Assembly: GCA_012514415.1 (NCBI GenBank)
Contig: JAAZAH010000348.1
Span: 1 to 5,897, forward strand
Direction of reading: 5' to 3'
DNA from: Sandaracinaceae bacterium
GTDB lineage: Bacteria; Myxococcota_A; Polyangia; Polyangiales; Houyiibacteriaceae
Length of the DNA stretch: 5,897 nucleotides
In this document: in pieces, positions 1 through 5,580 of the stretch
Position numbering within the stretch: the stretch's first letter is position 1
Layout: each line of letters starts with the position of its first letter
The notes under the pieces: model-generated
What the model was told of the DNA's origin: nothing
What the model saw: the letters and a program-made list of their open reading frames with translations, nothing else
Databases searched by the model: none
Made by a program: the position numbers and the translations under genes

Positions 1-1593
1 AAAGACGCGATGATGGGGATCGATTCGCACCATCCGCGGAGGCTTCCCGTTCGGGAAGGGGAGCGTGAGCTCATGAACGGCCCCGCGCATCTCGAGCGTC
101 CGTTCGACGGCCTCTTCATCGAAATCGAAGAAGACATCAAGCGGATAGTGGTAATACTCCTCATTCTCCGCATCGAGCGCGCGCTGCTCGACGCGGAGCT
201 TAAGCGAATCGCTCTCGAGGGTGAGCTCGGCTTTGAGAGTGGGATGACCACCTGCACTTCGAAAGAACTGATCGAAAAATCGCGCGAGCGACAGCCCTGA
301 GCGCTCCTCGAAGCAGCGCCTTAGGTCATCGGTCTCGGCCTCTTTTCCACCAAAACGCTCAAGGTAGAGCTTGACGCCGCCGAAGAAATCTTCGTCGCCT
401 AAGAGGCCCCTCAAAAGGTGAAGGCGAAGCGCGGCGCCCGGATAAAGATGCCGATCGAAGAGATCGTAGGGGCTTTGATAATGCCGCGTCACGATCGCGC
501 GCTGATAGTTCTCGTCGAGCTCTTCGAAATACGCGCGCGCATGCGCGAAGAGATCGAGATCGCGATCGTCTTCTCCGTAAACATCTTCGGCATAGAGGCT
601 TTCGGCGTAGGTGGCGAAGCCTTCCTTGAGCCATGCGTCGGCAAAATCGCGACAGACGACGTGGTTGCCAAACCAGCTATGGGCCATCTCGTGGACGTTG
701 AAGATATCGACCAGGCGGCGCTCCTCGCGTTCGAGTGCTTCATCAAGGACCAATCGATCGTCGAAGCTCACAAGTGAGATGTTCTCCATCGCCCCGCCGA
801 TATCGCGCGCGGCGAAATGCACGTACTTCGGGAAGGGAAAGGGGACGCCGAGCTTCCGCTCGAAAAAGGCAAGGAGTTCTTTGGTTGGCCCGAAGGTGCG
901 CTTCAAATCGTCCACGCAGAACGGGGCAGGCGCATAAGCACGTACGGGGATGCCGCGGTATTCACCATCGTCAAATTCCGTAAAGGCGCCGACAGCGAAG
1001 GCGGTGAGGTAGCTCGGACAGCCGCTCTCGAGGCGATAATGCGCGCGCCTTCTTCCGCCCTCGAGCCGCTCCTGTTTCACGAGGGCGCCGGTGGCGAGAA
1101 GTGTATCGCCTTCTTGGCTCGTAAGACGCAGCTCGAGGCTCGGGCGCACACTCGGATGGTCAATCGTTGCGAGCCAATGCCGTGCCCTCTCGGTCTCGTG
1201 ATCGGTAATGGCGTAGCGGGGCGCATCCGTTTCAGCCTCGCTCGGCGAAGAGAAGAGAAGGCCGTCTTTGGGGTTCACGATGGTGTATCGAAGACGGACC
1301 TTGCGAAGCTCACCACGGGCAAAGGGCGTTTCGAAACCGAGAAGGAGCCGCTCGCCATCATCGTCGATGAGCTTGGCTCCTTCGATCTGAAGGTCACGAG
1401 CGCCGATCAGATCGAGCGCGATGGAGCTCGCGCCTTGTTGCCTCGCGACAAGATGATGAACCACTTCGATCTCTGCGCGACGCTCCTCGATAAAGAGCGA
1501 GACGTCGATCTCGAGGTGCTCGGGGATGAGAGGGCGATGCGGAGGATAGTGTTTTTCGGATCCGGGCGTTTTGAAGGGCTCTCGCTCATTCAT
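1..1593 (-). CDS. M1 family zinc aminopeptidase (3' end beyond window)
   Basis: The minus strand reads open for 531 codons from ATG 1593 to the left edge, so the C-terminus is missing. Seen: an N-terminal beta region (about 25-225) with the M1-type ARHWLATIDHPSVRP segment near 137-151; the exopeptidase motif GAMEN at 267-271; the zinc site HEMAH at 301-305 with the third ligand Glu324 exactly 18 residues on (WLKEGFATYAE); and a probable catalytic Tyr384 in LYPGAALRLHLLRG. A beta-sandwich domain begins around 452. All catalytic residues are present, so an active metallo-aminopeptidase releasing N-terminal residues from peptides is expected. The N-terminus is hydrophilic with no signal peptide, which suggests a cytoplasmic enzyme. 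The start is uncertain: AGAGG lies only one base before ATG 1593, and an in-frame TTG at 1629 is the only upstream alternative before a stop. It follows the MarR gene by 95 bases; a functional link to ectoine synthesis is not evident. Confidence 0.94.
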   Translation of the reverse strand, partial: MNEREPFKTPGSEKHYPPHRPLIPEHLEIDVSLFIEERRAEIEVVHHLVARQQGASSIALDLIGARDLQIEGAKLIDDDGERLLLGFETPFARGELRKVRLRYTIVNPKDGLLFSSPSEAETDAPRYAITDHETERARHWLATIDHPSVRPSLELRLTSQEGDTLLATGALVKQERLEGGRRRAHYRLESGCPSYLTAFAVGAFTEFDDGEYRGIPVRAYAPAPFCVDDLKRTFGPTKELLAFFERKLGVPFPFPKYVHFAARDIGGAMENISLVSFDDRLVLDEALEREERRLVDIFNVHEMAHSWFGNHVVCRDFADAWLKEGFATYAESLYAEDVYGEDDRDLDLFAHARAYFEELDENYQRAIVTRHYQSPYDLFDRHLYPGAALRLHLLRGLLGDEDFFGGVKLYLERFGGKEAETDDLRRCFEERSGLSLARFFDQFFRSAGGHPTLKAELTLESDSLKLRVEQRALDAENEEYYHYPLDVFFDFDEEAVERTLEMRGAVHELTLPFPNGKPPRMVRIDPHHRVF

Positions 1594-1688
1594 GCCTCTA
1601 GAATGAACCCTGAGCGGAGGCTTCTCCAATCCGAATCGCTCGCACGTGCTCTGACGCGTGCGATCACACAGACTTTACCCTCGGCTCT
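1594..1688. other. Intergenic gap between marR-like gene and M1 peptidase, with an inverted repeat
   Basis: This 95-base spacer contains an imperfect inverted repeat at 1640-1648 / 1655-1663 (TCGCACGTG and CGCGTGCGA, one mismatch, 6-base loop). It could be a weak transcription stop for the ectoine/marR transcript, but no T-run follows it on the minus strand, so I do not call it a terminator. A second small inverted repeat, 1586-1591 / 1601-1606, encloses the peptidase ATG and its AGAGG in the loop; its significance is unknown. I see no convincing promoter for the peptidase. Confidence 0.4.
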
Positions 1689-2273
1689 TCACGTGCTCTT
1701 CGGCTTCGAAGCATCGGCTTTCGACGCTTCCTGTCTGGACCTTTCGTGAGCGTCCACCTCGCCCGAGCGCTCTCTCCCATAAGCCGAAACCTCGTCGGTC
1801 AGCGCTGAGTCGGGTGAGAGCATCGGTGCGGCGTCGATCTCGGAGGCTTCCATCATATCCACCACGCGCCCGAGCACCCAGGCGATCATCGCTTGCTCGC
1901 CTTCTTCGAGCGAGCGGAGGCGGCGTGAAAAACGCTCGTGCAGCGAGGACGGTGCGCTCTTGATGCTCGCCGCACCGGCTTCGGTGATGGATAGCAGGTG
2001 ACGCCGGCGATCGGAGGGATCCCGCTCTCTTTCGACAAGTCCACGCGCTTCGAGCCGATCGAGGATCCCCGTCATCGTTCCCTGGCTTACAGAGACGACA
2101 CGAGCAAGTTCGCTCGGGGTACATCGACCGAGGCGCGAAAGCTCGCGCAAACACACCAGCTGCGGACCCGTCAGCTGATGATGCTGGGCGAGCTGCTTCG
2201 ATTGAATATCGAGCGCACGAATGATGCGGCGGAGCGAGCGGAGGATCGACTCTTCAAAGCGGTGATCAGGCAC
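1689..2273 (-). CDS. MarR-family transcriptional regulator, probable EctR-like repressor of the ectoine operon
   Basis: 194 residues from a GTG start at 2273; the only in-frame codons upstream before a TGA are non-start codons, so GTG is the best choice. Residues 1-33 are a helical dimerisation segment (RSLRRIIRALDIQSKQLAQ), followed by the winged helix-turn-helix: LTGPQLVCLREL (34-45), CTPSELARVVSVSQGTMTGILDRLEARGLV (51-80, recognition helix near 64-76) and the wing DPSDRRRHLLSIT (85-97). Helices to about 145 complete the dimer interface. MarR proteins act as dimers on inverted repeats. EctR1 of methylotrophs is a MarR repressor of ectABC, and the RIIRALDIQSKQLA...LTGPQL stretch fits that subgroup. 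Here the gene sits 47 bases downstream of ectC on the same strand, whereas EctR1 lies upstream. The 50-residue tail (145-194) is charged and low in complexity, longer than usual for MarR. The EctR role is inferred from context and resemblance. Confidence 0.88.
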   Translation of the reverse strand: MPDHRFEESILRSLRRIIRALDIQSKQLAQHHQLTGPQLVCLRELSRLGRCTPSELARVVSVSQGTMTGILDRLEARGLVERERDPSDRRRHLLSITEAGAASIKSAPSSLHERFSRRLRSLEEGEQAMIAWVLGRVVDMMEASEIDAAPMLSPDSALTDEVSAYGRERSGEVDAHERSRQEASKADASKPKST

Positions 2274-2320
2274 GATCCTAAGATCCGCCCGCCGCGCAGT
2301 CTTCGCAACTCACGGTTTGC

Positions 2321-2695
2321 TTAAAGGAGTGGATAGGCGCCGTCCTCACCGTGGGTCTCGGGCCCGACGAGGGCAGGGTTGAATACGCAAACGCAGCGAA
2401 AATCCTCAATGACTTCGAGTACATGGTGGTCGTGCTCGTTGAGCGCGTAGAGCGAGCCGGGTGTGAGCTCATAGACCTCGCCGGTGGCGAGATCGGTGAG
2501 CTTCGCGTGACCTTCGATGCAGTAGACCGCCTCGAGATGATTCTTATAATGCATCTCCGTCCGCGTCCCTTTGTAGAGGATCGTGTCATGCATCGAGAAG
2601 CCCATTCCGTCTGCTCGGAGGAGAAGGCGTCGGCTCTCCCAAGTCTCGGCTCTCACGGTGCGATCGGCCATGTCTTTTAAGTTACGGACGATCAT
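2321..2695 (-). CDS. ectC: L-ectoine synthase
   Basis: Catalyses the last step of ectoine synthesis, the water-eliminating ring closure of N-gamma-acetyl-diaminobutyrate, as an iron-dependent cupin in the cytoplasm. At 124 residues it is close to the usual length of about 130. The family signature is clear throughout: MIVRNLKDM at the N-terminus, SRRLLLRADGMGFSMHDT (21-38), YKNHLEAVYCIEG (50-62), TPGSLYALNEHDHH (78-91) and CVFNPALVGPETH (103-115), ending in the typical GAYPLL. Glu55, Tyr83 and His91 line up with the iron ligands reported for Paenibacillus lautus EctC (Glu57, Tyr85, His93, from memory), so the enzyme looks intact. The start codon overlaps the ectB stop (ATGA, 2692-2695) and is preceded by an AAGGTGA Shine-Dalgarno inside the end of ectB, indicating translational coupling. 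Confidence 0.96.
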   Translation of the reverse strand: MIVRNLKDMADRTVRAETWESRRLLLRADGMGFSMHDTILYKGTRTEMHYKNHLEAVYCIEGHAKLTDLATGEVYELTPGSLYALNEHDHHVLEVIEDFRCVCVFNPALVGPETHGEDGAYPLL

Positions 2696-3975
2696 GCGCT
2701 CACCTTCATCTTTCCGGCCTTGGGGCTCTGCCTCGACACCACCGTCTGCATCGCTTTTTCGACGCGCTCAAAGCCCTCAAGGAGGACAGCATCGCTGATG
2801 GTGAGGGGCGCGAGGAGCTTGAGGACCTCGTCATTTGGTCCGGCCGTCTCCATGACAACGCCATAGTTGAAGGCCTCTCTCGAGATGGCTCCGGCCATCT
2901 CGGGATCTGCGAATTCGATGCCGCGGATGAGTCCGAGACCGCGTTCCGTTCCGCCGAATTCTTCGGCAAGTTCACGCATCTTCGAGCGAGCGAGCGCGGC
3001 TTTCTCACGCACGCTCGTCGACAGTTCGTCGTCCTGCCAATAACGCTCGAGTGCGGCGCGTCCCGTGACGAAGGCGAGATTGTGCCCGCGGAAGGTTCCG
3101 TTATGCTCGCCCGGCTGGAAAACATCGAGCTCCTCACGAAGGAGAACGAGCGACAGGGGGAGGCCGTAGCCCGAGAGCGATTTTGAAAGGCAGACGATAT
3201 CCGGCTGGATTCCCGCGCGCTCAAAGGAGAAGAAGGCACCGGTTCGACCGCACCCGACCTGAATGTCGTCGACGATGAGGAGGATATCGAGTTCCTTCGT
3301 AAGCTTGGCGAGGCCGCGGAGCCATTCGTCGGATGCGACGTTGACACCGCCCTCGGCTTGGACCGTCTCGACGATGATCGCCGCCGGAAGATCAATCCCG
3401 CTGCTGCCATCCTCGAGGAGCGTGCGTAGATGGCTGAGGGTGTCGATATCGTGCGTTCCGTAGCTCGCAAACGGTGCGCGGCTCGTATAGGGGAGGGGCA
3501 CTCCAGCGCCAGCGCGCTTTTCGGCGTTCCCGCTCAAGGCGAGGGCGCCGAGGGTCATGCCGTGGAAAGCGTTCGTGAATGCGAGCACCTCGGTCCGCCC
3601 AGTCGATTTTCGAGCGAGCTTGACCGCAGTCTCGACGGCATTGGTGCCCGTCGGACCGGGGAAAAGGACTTTATAATCGAGTCCCCTCGGCTTGAGCAGG
3701 ATCGAATCGATCGCCTTCAAGAACTCGACCTTGGCCTCGGTCGCCATATCGAGCGAGTGCGTCACGCCCCCCGAAATGATGTATTTGACGAGCTCGTCGC
3801 GAAGGTGAGGCTCGTTGTGTCCGTAGTTCAGTGCGCCTGCGCCGGCAAAGAAATCGATGAATCGCTCTCCCTTTTGGTTGAAGAGTTCGGAGCCCTCGGC
3901 GCGCGCAAAAGTCGTGGGGAATGAGCGGCAATAGCTCCGCACATTCGATTCAAGCCTCTCTATGATCTGGTCCAT
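2692..3975 (-). CDS. ectB: Diaminobutyrate--2-oxoglutarate transaminase (ectoine pathway)
   Basis: Class III PLP-dependent aminotransferase that makes L-2,4-diaminobutyrate from L-aspartate-4-semialdehyde, using glutamate as amino donor; first committed step of ectoine synthesis. 427 residues, the normal size. The N-terminus (MDQIIERLESNVRSYCRSFP) is the EctB hallmark and fixes the start. Further seen: DFFAGAGALNYGHN (41-54), the cofactor phosphate-binding GPTGTNAVE (107-115), AFHGMTLGALALSGN (136-150), IVDDIQVGCGRTG (234-246, with Asp236 as the expected pyridine-nitrogen partner), and the PLP lysine Lys265 in LSKSLSGYGLP. The HNGTFRGHNLAFVTG stretch (291-305) is also typical of EctB. The RSYCRSFP and GALNYGHN blocks distinguish it from the GABA and ornithine aminotransferases of the same class. 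It lies 18 bases after ectA with a weak purine-rich ribosome site, and overlaps ectC by 4 bases. Confidence 0.97.
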   Translation of the reverse strand: MDQIIERLESNVRSYCRSFPTTFARAEGSELFNQKGERFIDFFAGAGALNYGHNEPHLRDELVKYIISGGVTHSLDMATEAKVEFLKAIDSILLKPRGLDYKVLFPGPTGTNAVETAVKLARKSTGRTEVLAFTNAFHGMTLGALALSGNAEKRAGAGVPLPYTSRAPFASYGTHDIDTLSHLRTLLEDGSSGIDLPAAIIVETVQAEGGVNVASDEWLRGLAKLTKELDILLIVDDIQVGCGRTGAFFSFERAGIQPDIVCLSKSLSGYGLPLSLVLLREELDVFQPGEHNGTFRGHNLAFVTGRAALERYWQDDELSTSVREKAALARSKMRELAEEFGGTERGLGLIRGIEFADPEMAGAISREAFNYGVVMETAGPNDEVLKLLAPLTISDAVLLEGFERVEKAMQTVVSRQSPKAGKMKVSA

Positions 3976-3993
3976 CCTGGTTCTCTTTTCTGT

Positions 3994-4464
3994 TCATCCA
4001 CTCGTATGCGATGGGAGCGGCGCGATTCTGAAGATCACTTCTTCGCTGTTTCCATCGAGGAGCTCGCTTCCATACGCTCCGATCGCTTCGATCGAGGCGC
4101 CGTGATCACGGCTGAACGCCTCGAAAAGTCGTCGGGAAGGCAGATTGTCGATCGCGACGGTCGTCTCGAGGGCGCGCGCCCGTCGATTCGCAGGAAGCGA
4201 AATAAAAGCGTTCAGCAGCTTCTTCCCAAGGCCTCTGCCGCGAGCCTCTGCGCGAAGCCCGATCTGCCAGAGAAAGAGCGTGCTCGGCTCGCGTGGATCC
4301 AAAAACCCACTGACGAAGCCGATGAGCTTGCCGTCCTCTTCGGCGACGAGGCCGTGTTGACCGAAGCGATCTCCTAGGAGCACGTAAGCGTAGGTCGAAT
4401 TCGGATCGAGGATGCCCGTCTCGCGCACCAGCGCGGAGACAGTTGGGCCGTCCTCTCTTTTCAT
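3994..4464 (-). CDS. ectA: L-2,4-diaminobutyric acid acetyltransferase (start uncertain)
   Basis: GNAT-fold enzyme that transfers acetyl from acetyl-CoA to the gamma-amino group of diaminobutyrate, the middle step of ectoine synthesis. Read from ATG 4464 it has 156 residues, shorter than the usual 165-190. Seen: LVRETGILDPNSTYAYVLL (12-30, the EctA DxNSxYxYxLL block), VAEEDGKLIGFVSGF (40-54), LFLWQIGL (63-70), the acetyl-CoA loop RGRGLGKKLL (75-84), LETTVAIDNLPSRRLF (99-114) and a final EEVIFRIAPL. Asp20 and Trp66 match substrate-contacting residues reported for Paenibacillus lautus EctA (from memory). The in-frame codons before the ATG encode IEIRE, which together with MKREDG looks like the conserved first GNAT strand, so the true start is probably upstream, possibly an ATC at 4479 with a well-placed AAGAGG. 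First gene of the ectABC operon. Identity is secure; the 5' boundary is not. Confidence 0.93.
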   Translation of the reverse strand: MKREDGPTVSALVRETGILDPNSTYAYVLLGDRFGQHGLVAEEDGKLIGFVSGFLDPREPSTLFLWQIGLRAEARGRGLGKKLLNAFISLPANRRARALETTVAIDNLPSRRLFEAFSRDHGASIEAIGAYGSELLDGNSEEVIFRIAPLPSHTSG

Positions 4465-4485
4465 CTCACGTATTTCGATGGGATT

Positions 4486-4491
4486 CCTCTT
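4486..4491 (-). promoter_or_regulatory. Shine-Dalgarno of ectA, pointing to a non-ATG start
   Basis: AAGAGG on the minus strand. It lies 6 bases before the ATC codon at 4479-4477 but 21 bases before the ATG at 4464-4462, so its spacing suits initiation at ATC and not at ATG. The only purine-rich stretch near the ATG, GTGAG, directly abuts it and is too close to act as a ribosome site. Confidence 0.55.
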
Positions 4492-4511
4492 GCTAGATAC
4501 TTCTAGCTCAA
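4490..4511. promoter_or_regulatory. Inverted repeat, candidate operator for the MarR/EctR-like regulator
   Basis: On the plus strand the half-sites TTGCTAGA (4490-4497) and TCTAGCTCAA (4502-4511) flank a 4-base TACT centre. They are exact inverted copies except for one extra T at 4508. The size (about 20 bases) and symmetry suit a MarR dimer site. It covers the predicted -10 box and transcription start of ectA and touches its Shine-Dalgarno, the position expected for a repressor. Binding by the MarR protein encoded at 1689-2273 is inferred. Confidence 0.5.
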
Positions 4512-4528
4512 ATCATTTCGGATGGCAA
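4500..4528 (-). promoter_or_regulatory. Candidate sigma-70-type promoter of ectABC
   Basis: On the minus strand, TTGCCA (4528-4523) resembles a -35 box (5 of 6 to TTGACA) and is separated by exactly 17 bases from TAGAAG (4505-4500), a moderate -10 box (4 of 6 to TATAAT). The predicted transcription start falls near 4493, giving a very short leader before the ribosome site. The surrounding spacer is AT-richer than the genes, and the inverted repeat overlaps the -10 box. Called by consensus only. Confidence 0.4.
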
Positions 4529-4566
4529 GAGAGTGGTTGAATACTGAAAAACTCGCTGTTCGGACG

Positions 4567-4616
4567 AAAAGCGCGTGAAAATGCGCATGCTTCGATCAGC
4601 CAGATCGTTTCTGATC
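4567..4616 (-). terminator. Weak terminator-like hairpins after the ATP-grasp gene
   Basis: Two small inverted repeats follow the ligase stop codon on the minus strand. The first pairs GATCAG and CTGATC (4611-4616 with 4594-4599, 11-base loop). The second pairs GCGC at 4583-4586 with GCGC at 4571-4574 and is directly followed by TTTT (4570-4567). Stems are short, so termination here would be inefficient; some readthrough into ectA is possible. Confidence 0.3.
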
Positions 4617-5580
4617 AAATCATTTTTTTGAGGAGCAGCACACCGAGCTCGACCGAATGGAGCGTTTCAAACGGCCGAAGCCCGCCGGGGGCGAAGACGT
4701 TGAGTTCGAGGATGTGGTCGCCGAGGAAGTCGAGTCCGACCAGGCGCAGGCCGTCTTGGCGAAGTCGCGGAGCGATCCCTTCGATGGCGCGTCGTTGCGC
4801 GGGCGTGAGGCTGGTCGGCAGCGCCTTCCCGCCTTGATGGAGGTTCGCGCGATGCTCTCCCTCCATCGGGATGCGTTCGATGGCGACCGGATCTCCTTCG
4901 TGCGTGAAGGGCTCGCCGTCGAGGAGGACCACCCGCACGTCTTTGGCACCGCGCAGGCGAGGCTGTAGGAGCGCGGGACCGGTGGAAAGCGCGAGCTCGA
5001 GGAAGGCGCCGAGGCCGTCCATCGTTCGATGGAGTGGGAGGACGCCCACGCCGCGGCTGCCTTCGAGCGGTTTGATAATCAGCTCGTCGCCGAGTGCGTC
5101 AAAGGCTTCGAGCGCAGACGCTTTGCTCTGGACGATGCGCTGGGGCAGACGGTATTCGTCGGGGATGAGCTCAAGGTAGAGTTTCGACGACGCCTTGAGG
5201 AGGCCACGAGCCGAGTTGAGAACGTTGAGGCCGCGACTTTCCGCGACACTGAGCAGCTCGAGGGCGGCGCGATGGTTGCTCGGATTGGCGATCCGCGCTG
5301 GGTTGGTTCGAAGAAATACGCGATCCTCTTTGCGCACGCGGATGCGGCTTTTCGTGAGCGTCCGAACGTCCTCAAGGAGGGCGGCAGGCGATTCGGATGG
5401 GCCGAGTGGCGAGACGGCTTCCATATGGAGTGAGCCGTCTTCGAAGATCTCGATGCTTTCAAAAGGCGCGAGAAAGGTTTGAAAGCCCATCGACAACGAG
5501 GCGCGGATGAGGCGCGTGGTTGTCATGGTGGGCTTCGGATCGTCGAGCGAGTTGAGGATAAAGAGATGGCGGGGCGTCAT
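4615..5580 (-). CDS. Glutathione-synthetase-like ATP-grasp ligase
   Basis: 321 residues, about the length of bacterial GshB (near 316), with its domain order. Seen: N-terminal LFILNSLDDPKPTMTTTRLI (6-25), VFLRTNPARI (88-97), VLNSARGLLKASSKLYL (120-136), the ATP-binding strand and glycine loop LIIKPLEGSRGVGVLPL (167-183, Lys170), LLQPRLRGAKDVRVVLLDGEPF (204-225), RANLHQGG (244-251), and the metal-binding end GLDFLGDHILELNVFAPGGL (282-301, with Glu292 and Asn294). Such enzymes join a carboxylate to an amino group with ATP. GshB adds glycine to gamma-glutamylcysteine, but no gshA is visible, so the substrate is open. The start overlaps the stop of the AstE/AspA-like gene (ATGA, 5577-5580) and no good Shine-Dalgarno precedes it, which points to coupled translation and a shared pathway with that protein. 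True glutathione synthesis and another peptide or amino-acid ligation are both possible. Confidence 0.86.
   Translation of the reverse strand: MTPRHLFILNSLDDPKPTMTTTRLIRASLSMGFQTFLAPFESIEIFEDGSLHMEAVSPLGPSESPAALLEDVRTLTKSRIRVRKEDRVFLRTNPARIANPSNHRAALELLSVAESRGLNVLNSARGLLKASSKLYLELIPDEYRLPQRIVQSKASALEAFDALGDELIIKPLEGSRGVGVLPLHRTMDGLGAFLELALSTGPALLQPRLRGAKDVRVVLLDGEPFTHEGDPVAIERIPMEGEHRANLHQGGKALPTSLTPAQRRAIEGIAPRLRQDGLRLVGLDFLGDHILELNVFAPGGLRPFETLHSVELGVLLLKKMI

Noticed and set aside
1640..1663. Inverted repeat between the MarR gene and the M1 peptidase as intrinsic terminator
   Set aside because: The stem has a mismatch and no T-run follows on the minus strand, so it is recorded only as an inverted repeat.
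817..1749. Long plus-strand open frame of 310 codons
   Set aside because: It is antisense and codon-aligned to the M1 peptidase frame. In that register, stops arise only opposite the rare sense codons TTA, CTA and TCA, so long openings are expected by chance. The translation shows no domain, and the minus strand carries a complete M1 active site.
2706..3470. Second minus-strand open frame of 254 codons inside ectB
   Set aside because: It is in another frame than EctB, very rich in Ser and Arg, and has no recognisable motif; a shadow of the real gene.
3430..3924. Plus-strand open frame of 164 codons opposite ectB
   Set aside because: Antisense to a fully conserved EctB region; composition and lack of motifs mark it as a shadow.
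4615..5580. RimK-type glutamate ligase or NAGGN-type osmolyte synthetase
   Set aside because: The sequence blocks (ASSKLYL, RANLHQGG, ELNVFAPGGL) and the length fit the GshB-like branch better, and no asparagine-synthetase-like partner of the NAGGN system is present.
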